DNA of 64,000 bases from JAXHLG01 sp034522495 (GTDB lineage: Bacteria; Patescibacteriota; Minisyncoccia; Moranbacterales; DUUL01), in contig JAXHLG010000002.1 in the NCBI GenBank assembly GCA_034522495.1, forward strand, positions 1,178,001-1,242,000. Direction: 5' to 3'. The notes under the pieces are model-generated. The model worked only from the letters and a program-made list of their open reading frames with translations, did no database searches and had not been told where the DNA came from. Both the position numbers and the translations under genes were made by a program. Positions 8,132 through 16,214 of the stretch are shown here, in pieces (the first letter of the stretch is position 1; every line of letters begins with the position of its first letter).

Positions 8132-9721
8132 TTACGGTCCGTCAAAACCCCTTTCACTATCAAAAGGAGTCTGATTGGGAAAAGGACTCTTTTGAGTATT
8201 TTTCCCGACTTGTTCATCTTGCTGGCTCCCAGGTTCATAGGGCTTGATCTGGGAAGCCCAGAGAATTCTGCCTGTTTTTTCCAAATTAACCGTCCCTATG
8301 AAATCATAGAGGCGACTGGCGTCCCTTGCACTCTCAGAAAGAAAGTATTGGGGATTAATTAGGCTTACCTCTAAAAGCTCATCATTTATACCTCCAAGAG
8401 CAAACTGGGGACCTCCTTGAAGATAAAATGAATCCTTGCCTTCAATGAAGCCGCCACCCAAATTCAGACCTGGTGTAAGCCTCCAATTTTTGGAGAACCA
8501 CAGGTCATAAAGCCAGACATCTCCATAAAGAGTATACCTGCCTTCATCATATATTTCCGCTGAAGGGTCATCAGCCTCCAGTTTTTCATGAAAAGGGATG
8601 ACTACTTTTGCGCCAATTCCCCATTCCGGAAACCATAGATCGCCCTGCTGACGCTTGAAATCAGAGTTGAAATTGGATCGCAACTCAGCCATCCAAGTGG
8701 TCTGTTTTGGGGTGTCCTCTTTATAGTTATAGGATCCCTCAGTCACTTGCCTGGAGGCAAGAGCTTCGAAAGCCAAACTACGATGATTCTTCTCCCACTC
8801 TGATGATAATCCAACGCCCGGGCGTTCATACTTATACTTGGCTCGTTTGTCATCTTCTCTTTCTGATTTAGACTCCCCCTTGAGAAAGTAGCCGGCTAAA
8901 CCGAAATCCCAGTTTCCATAACGAAAAGGCCTAATACGCATGCTCAGCATCGCATTCCAACCTTCTCTGATTCGGTTTTCGCCAGAAACGTCCAAATCCC
9001 TGTAATGAGAATAGGTAACCTTAAACGACTCTATAGCGCCAGAAAAACTTTTGACTTTCAAGCGTTTTTCTTTCCCAGAGTTGCTTACTTGTTCGCTTGA
9101 ACTCTCTCTTTCTTTAGCCTGATTTTTTTTGCTCTTAACCTCTTGCAAGGCTGAGTAAAAATCCTCAGCGTCATTTCCTTGACTGTCTTTGTGGTTAGAT
9201 GCAACCTCTGCGCTCTCAGGTTCAGAATCTGATCGAATAACAGATTGTGAAGCTGGTTTGTCGTCAATTTCTTTCTTTACAGGGATATAGAGGACATCCC
9301 CCGGATGAATAACAGAATTCTTATTAAGCAGGTCTCCGCTTGGAGAGCCTTGACGAATCTTTTTGAAATCTCTCCAATCGCCGGTGTATTTTTTGGCAAT
9401 CAAAGAAGGGTATTCGCCGGACTCAACCACATGCCGCACAAGTTGCACTGCTTTTTCGGTCCCACCTTCCCTTTTTTCAGACTGAACGGGAATCTGCAGC
9501 TTCCAGCCAGGCACAATGTAATCCTTATTTTGGATTTCCACCGCCTGACCATTTATTACCCTCTTAATATTTCTATAATCACAATCATATTTATTGCTTA
9601 TAGAAACAAGAGTTTCTCCACCGGAAACCACATGAGTAGCTCCCTCTGAAGTAGCCGACCAGAGAAAAACAATAGCCAAAGCCAATATGGCCAGAATAAT
9701 TACACTAGCATGTCCTCTCAT
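8132..9721 (-). CDS. Exported protein with two LysM domains and a beta-rich, barrel-like C-terminus
   Basis: 529 residues. Signal peptide about 5-27 (hydrophobic, ending S-E-G-A). LysM-like domain 1 at about 29-78 (H-V-V-S-G-G-E-T-L, W-K-L-Q-I-P-V) and LysM 2 at about 93-150 (H-V-V-E-S-G-E, V-L-Y-I-P-V), which bind peptidoglycan in known families. A polar linker follows to about 220. From about 228 to 500 there are alternating amphipathic strands rich in Y/W/G (for example W-D-F-G-L-A-G-Y-F and Y-G-D-V-W-L-Y-D-L-W-F) that resemble outer-membrane barrel strands. CPR cells are thought to lack a classical outer membrane, so this is odd. Strong SD (GGAGG), 20 bp after the lipoprotein gene. A soluble beta-sandwich is an alternative. 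Confidence 0.7.
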   Translation of the reverse strand: MRGHASVIILAILALAIVFLWSATSEGATHVVSGGETLVSISNKYDCDYRNIKRVINGQAVEIQNKDYIVPGWKLQIPVQSEKREGGTEKAVQLVRHVVESGEYPSLIAKKYTGDWRDFKKIRQGSPSGDLLNKNSVIHPGDVLYIPVKKEIDDKPASQSVIRSDSEPESAEVASNHKDSQGNDAEDFYSALQEVKSKKNQAKERESSSEQVSNSGKEKRLKVKSFSGAIESFKVTYSHYRDLDVSGENRIREGWNAMLSMRIRPFRYGNWDFGLAGYFLKGESKSEREDDKRAKYKYERPGVGLSSEWEKNHRSLAFEALASRQVTEGSYNYKEDTPKQTTWMAELRSNFNSDFKRQQGDLWFPEWGIGAKVVIPFHEKLEADDPSAEIYDEGRYTLYGDVWLYDLWFSKNWRLTPGLNLGGGFIEGKDSFYLQGGPQFALGGINDELLEVSLINPQYFLSESARDASRLYDFIGTVNLEKTGRILWASQIKPYEPGSQQDEQVGKNTQKSPFPNQTPFDSERGFDGP

Positions 9722-9741
9722 CTTCCTATCCTCCTTTCTCC

Positions 9742-10725
9742 CTAAGGAGAAACTTTTATTTGTACTTGGTTTGCCAACTGACTAGTCAAAAATTGAAACT
9801 GCCTGGCCAAATCTTTGCGCTTGCACGCAGAATTCGCCGTATGGCCATACCATTTCTCTCCTCCCGGAATCATCTCTTGAATCCCGGAATTGACCAAGCT
9901 TGAAGCCATACCAAAGGCTATCGCTTCCGGGCTTGGAACAATGGGGATTCTCAAACCAGAGAAAAATCTTTGCCATCCGGTTATCTCCGGATTTTTAGCA
10001 GCTATTTTTTGAAACTCGTCAAGTTTGAAATGTCCGGCCCGGATTTCTCCGCTCGGCATCTCATAGCTTTCTGAGAAATTGGAAAGCAATCTCTTGCGAA
10101 ACTCTTTCCATCCCGGTCCGCCGATTTTGATTTCCTGGACTATCTCCTCCACGGCCACTCCATGGCTGCGAAAGAAATTTTTCCAGTGAGTCTCAATCTG
10201 GGAAAATTTCAATCCATAGGCTTGAAAAGCTTTCTGTCGATATTCCGGATCGTCTTCCAATTTTTGTGAGTCATATCCATCCGCCTCGGAAAAAACTTTT
10301 CCAAATGGCGAAAACATCCAGACGACGGCATCCCGATTGAAAACACTGATACGATAATCTTCCATTCCCGACTTACCCCCCAAGAAAACCGCTTCCATAA
10401 TGGCAAACCCGAAAGGGTTTTGCGAGTATTCTTCGTTAATGTAAGCAAATCCTTGCTTTAGCGGTTCTCCTTGTTTGTAAGCTTCTACTGGCCACACTCC
10501 TTTGTAGCCGCCGTAACATTCCACATTCAGAAATGGGTGAAACACCACCGGAAAAGTGGTTATCTTATCCGTCTCCTTTGCCATTTGATCCGGATGCTCC
10601 ACCGAAACACCCTGATGAGAACTCACAAGAGCGAACTTCGGCGGTTGCTTATTGCCGGCGCAGCCGACTAAAAACAACCCTGCCAATACAATCAACACAC
10701 TCGCAGAAAAAAGTTTCTTTGACAT
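9742..10725 (-). CDS. Putative lipoprotein of unknown function
   Basis: 327 residues. Signal peptide with lipobox L-V-G-C at residues 19-22, so probably lipid-anchored. The rest is a soluble mixed alpha/beta sequence I do not recognise (for example F-H-P-F-L-N-V-E-C-Y-G-G-Y-K-G, and G-G-E-K-W-Y-G-H-T near the end). Strong SD (AGGAGG) before the ATG. It is the first gene of a two-gene unit with the LysM protein, so both may act in the cell wall together. Confidence 0.65.
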   Translation of the reverse strand: MSKKLFSASVLIVLAGLFLVGCAGNKQPPKFALVSSHQGVSVEHPDQMAKETDKITTFPVVFHPFLNVECYGGYKGVWPVEAYKQGEPLKQGFAYINEEYSQNPFGFAIMEAVFLGGKSGMEDYRISVFNRDAVVWMFSPFGKVFSEADGYDSQKLEDDPEYRQKAFQAYGLKFSQIETHWKNFFRSHGVAVEEIVQEIKIGGPGWKEFRKRLLSNFSESYEMPSGEIRAGHFKLDEFQKIAAKNPEITGWQRFFSGLRIPIVPSPEAIAFGMASSLVNSGIQEMIPGGEKWYGHTANSACKRKDLARQFQFLTSQLANQVQIKVSP

Positions 10726-10890
10726 TTACTTATCCTCCTGTAATAAATTTATATTCTATTTTCAAAGAGCCGTAGCTCTTTTTTGTCTAATTTCCGCTAT
10801 CCTAAAAGAGCCTTGCTTTCTACCATTTTTTTTAAAAAATGTCAATAGCATTATAAAAGTTTGAAATTGGAAGCTCTCATTTATAAATAT

Positions 10891-11090
10891 AGGAATTACG
10901 CGATTACTCCCTGGCAACGCCGAGAGCAAAGCAAGGCTTGGTTTTATGCGCACTTGCCTTTCAGGCTTGTTAAGATATTTTTAATAGAAAACCCTTTTTG
11001 CTTCTAAAATATTTTTTCGAGCGAATGCAAAAACCAAACCTTGCTTTGCTCTCTTTTTTTAGGCAATAAAGAGGCAAGCGCGTAATTCCT
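10891..11090. repeat. Repeat family A, full copy (MITE-like, 200 bp)
   Basis: Begins AGGAATTACGCG and ends CGCGTAATTCCT, perfect 12-bp terminal inverted repeats. Inside, long arms around GAGAGCAAAGCAAGG and CCTTGCTTTGCTCTC give a large hairpin. It codes for nothing. Other copies: 22251-22452, 43625-43788, 56007-56302 and 60541-60740, with fragments at 22101-22200 and 60474-60489. This copy and that at 60541 differ at only a few positions. Confidence 0.85.
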
Positions 11091-11155
11091 AAAATTTATA
11101 ATTTGCATTTAACTTTTAAATGACAATTGAAATTTTTAGTGTGAAATTTTTAGTG

Positions 11156-11184
11156 TTGACAGAAATCCAAAAATGAGTTAAAAA
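11156..11184 (+). promoter_or_regulatory. Sigma70-type promoter for the sRNA candidate
   Basis: TTGACA at 11156-11161, a 17-bp spacer, then TAAAAA at 11179-11184. The -35 is consensus and the -10 weaker. Expected start near 11191. Confidence 0.55.
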
Positions 11185-11190
11185 TTATAT

Positions 11191-11365
11191 TTGTGTTTAG
11201 CGTTCTTTGGAGTAAAAAAATTCTCTAAACAAAGAGAAAAATAGAAAGGAGCAAGTCTTGATCAACTCGCTCCGCAAAAATCATTTTAGCTATCTCAAAG
11301 CGTTTTGAGATGGCCTGTTCTTTCCGGGTACCCAAAAACCGCCTCACGTAAGGCGGTTTTTGAAA
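11191..11365 (+). ncRNA. Candidate structured small RNA (about 170 nt) of unknown class
   Basis: Between a promoter at 11156 and a strong terminator at 11334 there is no good CDS, but there are several hairpins. GGAGC-A-AGT pairs with ACT-C-GCTCC at about 11248-11273. GCTATCTCAA pairs with TTGAGATGGC at about 11289-11314. The terminator stem CCGCC/GGCGG closes the transcript. A 16-codon TTG-start frame with an AAGGAG upstream sits inside the first hairpin, so a leader peptide or regulated SD is possible. No known RNA class was recognised. Direction is inferred from the promoter; the terminator is bidirectional. Confidence 0.5.
11334..11361. terminator. Bidirectional intrinsic terminator
   Basis: AAAAACCGCCT, loop, AGGCGGTTTTT. 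Serves the plus-strand sRNA candidate and, on the minus strand, the DUF3467 gene that ends at 11384. Confidence 0.8.
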
Positions 11366-11383
11366 ATCAAAAAAATTTTACTC

Positions 11384-11674
11384 TTAACCCTGAAATCCAA
11401 TCGGGCTTTCCGGCGCGTCGGCCTCCTCAATTTTGCCATAGTTATCCTCATACTTCTTCAAGTTCTCCTGCATGGCCCGAATCATTCTCTTATAGTGCCC
11501 GGGAGAAACAATCACCCGGGAATTCAAAGTCCCCGTCGGCGGAAAAACATTCAAAAAATCCATCACAAACTCCTCCTTATTATGCATAATCTGCATCATA
11601 TTGGAATACTCCCCTTTCAGCTTCTCATCGGTAGCCTTGATATTTACCTTTTGTTTATTATTATCTTCTTGCAT
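11384..11674 (-). CDS. DUF3467 family protein
   Basis: 96 residues. The core V-N-I-K-A-T-D-E-K-L-K-G-E-Y-S-N, E-F-V-M-D-F-L-N-V-F-P-P-T-G, L-N-S-R-V-I-V-S-P-G-H-Y-K-R-M matches DUF3467, a small family common in bacteria and often seen in CPR genomes. Function unknown. It is a complete small domain with no transmembrane segment. It stands alone, with a terminator 20 bp downstream. Confidence 0.85.
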   Translation of the reverse strand: MQEDNNKQKVNIKATDEKLKGEYSNMMQIMHNKEEFVMDFLNVFPPTGTLNSRVIVSPGHYKRMIRAMQENLKKYEDNYGKIEEADAPESPIGFQG

Positions 11675-12135
11675 AGATTTATTTTTTAAAAATTACAAAA
11701 CACAAATGATTATTTAATTCAAAAGTCAAAAGTCAAAGCGCAAAACGCAAAACCATAACCCAAAACTTAAAACTTATTAGATTTAAGAGATAAGATTTAT
11801 GATTTAAGAATCCAAAAAAACAAATGATAAATTAAATAATTGGAGATTAGACATTTTATTTGGAATTAGGTATTGGAAATTAGGAATTAAAGGTTTTAAG
11901 TTTTAAGTTGTGGCTTTGACTTTTGACTTTTGAGTTTTGAATTAAATTTTGTGCTTTATTCCCTGTGTTTTGTGCTTTGTTTGGGCTTTGTGATATCTGT
12001 GTTTTGTAATTTATCTTTAAGCTTTAAGCTGTGGTTTTGCGCTTTGCGCTTTGACTTTTGAGTTGTATCAACCTTTGTGCTTTTAAAACTGTGCTTTGTG
12101 TTTTGTTTGTTCATTGAAATTTGTGTTTTGAATTT
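11675..12135. repeat. Low-complexity A/T-biased repeat region, with a 214-bp block duplicated at 17299
   Basis: The block at about 11728-11941 (starting AAAAGTCAAAGCGCAAAACG-like and ending with the mirror TTTGACTTTTGAGTTTTGA) is nearly identical to 17299-17513. Its ends are roughly inverted to each other, so it may be a TIR element. The rest is built from short words such as TGTGCTTTGTGTTTTG and TTTTAAGTTTTAAG. No gene is visible. Confidence 0.7.
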
Positions 12136-12173
12136 TAAAAACTAGGACCGCGGGAAAAACCGCGGCCCCTAGT
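12136..12173 (-). terminator. Intrinsic terminator of dnaK
   Basis: ACTAGG-GCCGCGG pairs with CCGCGG-CCTAGT on the minus strand, followed by TTTTTA. It lies a few bases after the dnaK stop. Confidence 0.85.
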
Positions 12174-12179
12174 TTAATC

Positions 12180-14138
12180 TTATTTCTTCTTACTGTCTTT
12201 ATCCTCTTTCCCTTCATCCTTCTTCTCCTCCTCCACTTCCGCTTCCTTCACATCCGGTTCGTCTTTACCGGGTTCGGCACCTTGCTGGGATTGTTCGGCA
12301 CCTTGGTCTCCTTGTTTTGCCTGTTCCGCCTGCTGAGCGGCTTGGTAGAGCTCTTGGCCGATTTTTTGAGCCTCCTGAGAGAGCTCTTCGGTGGCCTTTT
12401 TGATAGCTTCCGTGTCGTCGCCGTCCTTGACTTTTTTGAGAGCTTCAACTTTTTCCTGAACCGGCTTTTTCTTGTCCTCGCTAATCTTATCTCCGGCTTC
12501 TTTAAGAGATTTTTCGGTGGTGAATATCATAGTCTCGGCTTGATTCTTGGCTTCTACGGCTTCTTTTTTCTTCTTGTCTTCTTCGGCGTGCTTTTCGGCT
12601 TCTTTCTTCATTTTTTCCACTTCTTCTTCACTCAGGCCGGAGGAGGCTTCGATGCGAATAGATTGCTCTTTTCCGCTGGCTTTGTCTTTGGCGCTGACAT
12701 TGAGGATTCCGTTGGCGTCCAAATCAAAGGTTACCTCGACTTGAGGAGTTCCTCTCGGAGCCGGAGGAATTCCATCCAGCATAAATCTTCCCAGGGATTT
12801 GTTGTCAGTAGCCATCTCTCTTTCTCCTTGCAATACATGGATTTCCACGGAGGTTTGATTATCGGCGGCCGTGGAGAAAATCTGAGATTTGCTGGCGGGA
12901 ATGGTGGTGTTTCTTTCAATCAAAGGAGTTCTCACACCGCCCATGGTCTCAATTCCCAAAGTCAGTGGGGTTACATCCAAAAGCAACACGTCTTTGACAT
13001 CGCCCTGCAAAACTCCTCCCTGAATAGCGGCGCCTGCTGCAACCACCTCGTCCGGGTTGACAGAAGCGTTGGGTTTCTTGCCGAAGAATTGCTCTACCTT
13101 GCTGTGAACCAGCGGCATCCTGGTTTGTCCCCCGACCAAGATCACTTCGTTGACTTCGTTAGCTTTAATTCCGGCGTCTTCCAGGGCTTTTTTGCAAGGC
13201 TCCAAAGTTCTGTCCACCAACTCATTGGTCAGCTCTTCCAATTTGGACCTGGTTAAGGTTATCACCATATGTTTGGGGCCTTCCGCGCCGGAAGTGATGA
13301 AAGGCTGATTGATCTCGGTTTCTTGGGCTGTGGAAAGCTCTACCTTGGCTTTCTCGGCAGCTTCTTTGATCCTCTGTAAGGCCAGGTTGTCTTGGGAGAG
13401 ATCAATGCCTTCCTGCTTTTTAAACTCTTCCAAAATCCAGTCAATAATTTTCTGGTCAAAGTCATCTCCTCCCAAATAAGTGTCCCCATGGGTGGATTTC
13501 ACTTCCACAGTGTCTTCACCTACTTCCAGGATGGAGATATCAAAAGTTCCTCCTCCCAGGTCGTAAACAGCGATTTTCTCGTCCTTTTTCTTGTTGAATC
13601 CATAAGCCAAAGCGGCTGCGGTCGGCTCGTTAATAATTCTTTTGACTTCCAAACCGGCAATTTCTCCGGCGTCCTTGGTGGCCTTTCTTTGAGAATCGTC
13701 AAAGTAGGCGGGAACAGTAATCACCGCTTCTTTAACTTCTTCTCCAAGTTTCTCTTCCGCGTCGGCCTTAAGTTTTTGCAGGATCATAGCCGAAATTTCC
13801 GCCGGGCGGTAATCCTTGCCATTCATCACCATGTTAACTTCGCCTTTGTCTCCTTCCTTGATCTTGAAGGGAAGGGTTTTTTCAGCTTTTTTAACTTGCT
13901 CATCGGTATATTTTCTTCCGATCAGCCTTTTAGAGGAAAACAAGGTGTTTTCCGGATTGGTGACGGCCTGCCTTTTAGCCAAAAGGCCAACCAATCTTTC
14001 TCCGTTCTTATTAATCGCCACCATGGAAGGCGTGGTTCTGTTGCCTTCCTTGTTTTCCAAGATTTCGGGCTTACCACCTTCCACTACCGCCATGGCGGAG
14101 TTGGTGGTTCCCAAGTCAATTCCTAGTATTTTTGCCAT
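12180..14138 (-). CDS. dnaK: Molecular chaperone DnaK (Hsp70)
   Basis: 652 residues, full family length. ATPase domain 1-385 with G-I-D-L-G-T-T-N-S at 5-13, V-P-A-Y-F-D-D-S-Q-R near 140 and Y-D-L-G-G-G-T-F-D near 190. The interdomain linker D-V-L-L-L-D-V-T-P-L-T is near 384, then the substrate-binding beta domain and a helical lid. The tail is a long Gln/Glu/Lys-rich segment instead of the usual short E-E-V-D-like end. It folds proteins with DnaJ and GrpE; no dnaJ gene is in this window, but a GrpE-domain protein is at 15309. No CIRCE was found directly upstream. Confidence 0.98.
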   Translation of the reverse strand: MAKILGIDLGTTNSAMAVVEGGKPEILENKEGNRTTPSMVAINKNGERLVGLLAKRQAVTNPENTLFSSKRLIGRKYTDEQVKKAEKTLPFKIKEGDKGEVNMVMNGKDYRPAEISAMILQKLKADAEEKLGEEVKEAVITVPAYFDDSQRKATKDAGEIAGLEVKRIINEPTAAALAYGFNKKKDEKIAVYDLGGGTFDISILEVGEDTVEVKSTHGDTYLGGDDFDQKIIDWILEEFKKQEGIDLSQDNLALQRIKEAAEKAKVELSTAQETEINQPFITSGAEGPKHMVITLTRSKLEELTNELVDRTLEPCKKALEDAGIKANEVNEVILVGGQTRMPLVHSKVEQFFGKKPNASVNPDEVVAAGAAIQGGVLQGDVKDVLLLDVTPLTLGIETMGGVRTPLIERNTTIPASKSQIFSTAADNQTSVEIHVLQGEREMATDNKSLGRFMLDGIPPAPRGTPQVEVTFDLDANGILNVSAKDKASGKEQSIRIEASSGLSEEEVEKMKKEAEKHAEEDKKKKEAVEAKNQAETMIFTTEKSLKEAGDKISEDKKKPVQEKVEALKKVKDGDDTEAIKKATEELSQEAQKIGQELYQAAQQAEQAKQGDQGAEQSQQGAEPGKDEPDVKEAEVEEEKKDEGKEDKDSKKK

Positions 14139-14417
14139 ATCAACTTCTATTCGCCCAATTGCTCTTTTGTTTCTTTAAAGAACAACCGGCGAAAATTAAC
14201 TTATTATAATTTATTAATTATTAAATTGTTCTACTGTCAAATCGTTATCTGATTAACTGATATTACGCACCTCTTGTTGAAACTATAACCTCTTTGGCAA
14301 GAATTGATAAATACATCCAAATTAGTCTAAATAGAAAGCAAATACGTAACACCAGTAATTAAACAAATAACAATTCAACAATGAAACAATTTTGGGTCCG
14401 TTTATAAAGAAAAACCG
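14139..14417. other. Upstream region of dnaK, no gene
   Basis: Contains a minus-strand TATAAT near 14203, a possible dnaK -10, and ATTGTTCTACTG/AACAATTCAACAATG low-complexity words. No CIRCE-like inverted repeat, ORF or RNA was recognised. Confidence 0.4.
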
Positions 14418-14453
14418 GAGAGGAGGCAAACACGCTTAACACTGCCTCCTCTC
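14413..14453 (-). terminator. Intrinsic terminator of hsp20
   Basis: On the minus strand GAGAGGAGGCA pairs with TGCCTCCTCTC, followed by CGGTTTTTC; it starts shortly after the hsp20 stop. Confidence 0.8.
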
Positions 14454-14462
14454 TAATCCAAC

Positions 14463-14870
14463 CTATTTCTTCGGCTTGATCTTGATTTTCTTGGCCTTGG
14501 TTTCTTCGGCTTTCGGCAGAGTGATTTTCAGTACTCCGTTGTTGAATTCCGCTTCGGCTTTGGCGCTTTTGACCTGCATCGGCAGGATTACAGACCTGGC
14601 AAAGGATCCGGACCTGGTTTCTTTCCTGTAATAGTCCTCTCTTTTGACTTCTCTCTTGTCTTCCCTGCTTCCGCTTACTGTCAAAACATCGTTTTCCACG
14701 CTTACATCCACTTTTTCCGGATCTACTCCCGGCACATCCATTTCCACGATCACATTATCCTTGTCTTGATAAACGTTGGCGCTGGGAGCGAAATCTCCGC
14801 CGAAAAAGTCCTCATCCCAAGATTTCATCAAGTCTCTGAACGGATCAAACGGCATTACTTCTCTTTTCAT
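14463..14870 (-). CDS. Small heat shock protein, Hsp20/alpha-crystallin family
   Basis: About 135 residues from the ATG at 14870, chosen because AGGAGG lies ten bases upstream; a longer frame begins at 14900. Alpha-crystallin domain at about 35-125: N-V-Y-Q-D-K-D-N-V-I-V-E-M-D-V-P-G-V, then L-T-V-S-G-S-R and the C-terminal F-N-N-G-V-L-K-I-T-L-P-K with the I-x-I motif at the end (K-I-K-I-K-P). It binds unfolded proteins without ATP and passes them to DnaK. It lies between dnaK and the GrpE gene but has its own SD and terminator. Confidence 0.95.
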   Translation of the reverse strand: MKREVMPFDPFRDLMKSWDEDFFGGDFAPSANVYQDKDNVIVEMDVPGVDPEKVDVSVENDVLTVSGSREDKREVKREDYYRKETRSGSFARSVILPMQVKSAKAEAEFNNGVLKITLPKAEETKAKKIKIKPKK

Positions 14871-15050
14871 ATATTTTTGGCCTCCTGCAATTGTCATCAC
14901 TCCTTTGATGGCAATTACATTCAGCGGTTAAGATTTATATACATTACTACGAACTTGTATCTTGAATCTTGAATCTTGAATGTTAAATCTTAAATTAATC
15001 TCATAATTTCGTAATCTTGTCATCACAAATTTTAATAATTTTCTACTTTT

Positions 15051-15209
15051 TTAATTAGGGGCTGCTGATTTTTGAAAAAAATCTGCTGCCCCTGAAAAAT
15101 TATTTTAACCAAAATCCCATAGATAAAGTAAAATAATTTTTCGCACCGCTTTAATAATATAAATATTTTACATATTTTGCCCCGCAATGCGGGGCAGGCC
15201 CTAATTAGA
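15051..15209. repeat. Repeat family C, full copy
   Basis: Starts TTAATTAGGGGCTGCTGA and ends GGGGCAGGCCCTAATTA. Inner parts carry TAAAATAATTTTTCGCACCGC and the palindrome GCCCCGCAATGCGGGGC. Other copies: 26380-26450 (half), 28792-28957 and 50111-50296 (inverted). Non-coding. Confidence 0.8.
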
Positions 15210-15308
15210 GCAATTAGAATAATTTAGAGCTCGAGCGAGCCTCTGGCCTGGTACATTAATTAAAATGTTTAAATGTTTGTATGTTTAAATGTTTTCATGA
15301 ATAGTCTC

Positions 15309-16187
15309 CTACTCCGCCTCCACCGACGCCGGACGAATCACTCGATCTCCCATCTTGTATCCTTTTTTAAGAACCTTGGAAACCTTGGCTTCTCCTCCCG
15401 CTTTACCTTCAATGACATCGTGAATCCGAGTGTCCACTGAATCTCCTTTCTTCACTTCAAGCTCCTCCACTCCTCTTTCTTTCAAGACATCTTCCAATTG
15501 CTTTTTAATATGCAATATTCCCACCATCCAATTGCTATCCTTTTCACTCTCCGGAGCATGATCCGCCGCCAGTTCAAAATTGTCCAAAACCGGCAGAATC
15601 CCCAGTATAAAATCCTCCAGGCAATATTTTCTGAACTCCTCATTTTCCTTGGCGCTTCTCTTCTTGAAATTTTCCAGATCCGCCAAGGCCCTCCTCCAGC
15701 CTTCGTAAGAATTTTTCAAATCAATCATATCTTTAGCCAAACGGATAGTTTCCTTTTTTTCTCTCTCAAATTCGTCTTTTTCCGACAATTTTTCCAGCGC
15801 TTCGTCAAAGGACAGCCACTCATAACTATCATGCTCTTCGCTCAAGTTTACTTCTCCAGACTTGTAATAGGCAATAAATCTCAGTCCCCGCTTTTCCTCC
15901 TTGAAATTCTTATCTTTTTTCGGAAATTCCGTGGCTTTTAGAATATCTCCCATTTCCACTTCAAGCCCGGTTTCTTCGAAAACTTCCCTTTTCAGGGCCT
16001 CCTCTATAGTCTCCCCCTTATCCAAACGGCCCCCGGGCAAATCATATTTTTTTGGATTGGTTTGACCTTTAGCTCTTTTCAATAGAAGCACCTCTTTCTC
16101 ATCCCTAACCACCACTCCCTTGATGGTTAAAACCATTTTTCTGCTAAAAGTTTCCCCGTTATTTTGATTTTTTTCATTTTCCAACAT
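15309..16187 (-). CDS. NUDIX hydrolase - GrpE fusion protein
   Basis: 292 residues in one uninterrupted frame. Residues about 18-150 are a NUDIX domain with a complete box: G53, E59, R67-E68, E71-E72, G74 in G-R-L-D-K-G-E-x7-R-E-V-F-E-E-T-G-L. Residues about 160-290 are GrpE: L-A-D-L-E-N-F-K-K-R-S-A-K-E-N (the A-D-x-E-N-x-K-K-R hallmark), I-L-P-V-L-D-N-F-E-L-A, and the head domain with G-Y-K-M-G-D-R-V-I-R-P-A-S-V. The NUDIX domain replaces most of the N-terminal coiled coil of normal GrpE. GrpE exchanges nucleotide on DnaK; NUDIX enzymes cleave nucleoside diphosphate compounds. It follows hrcA by 27 bp, so it is in the CIRCE-controlled unit. The substrate of the NUDIX part is unknown. Confidence 0.92.
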   Translation of the reverse strand: MLENEKNQNNGETFSRKMVLTIKGVVVRDEKEVLLLKRAKGQTNPKKYDLPGGRLDKGETIEEALKREVFEETGLEVEMGDILKATEFPKKDKNFKEEKRGLRFIAYYKSGEVNLSEEHDSYEWLSFDEALEKLSEKDEFEREKKETIRLAKDMIDLKNSYEGWRRALADLENFKKRSAKENEEFRKYCLEDFILGILPVLDNFELAADHAPESEKDSNWMVGILHIKKQLEDVLKERGVEELEVKKGDSVDTRIHDVIEGKAGGEAKVSKVLKKGYKMGDRVIRPASVEAE

Positions 16188-16214
16188 AATGCTTTTTTAC
16201 ACTTTATTTTAAGA

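Noticed and set aside
12248..14178. Long open frames on the plus strand opposite dnaK (for example 12282-13256)
   Set aside because: They are shadows of the dnaK codon pattern without start signals or recognisable domains.
15051..15209. tmRNA-like GGGGCTG start
   Set aside because: The sequence recurs at 28792 and 50111 as part of a repeat family and has no tag frame or tRNA-like domain.
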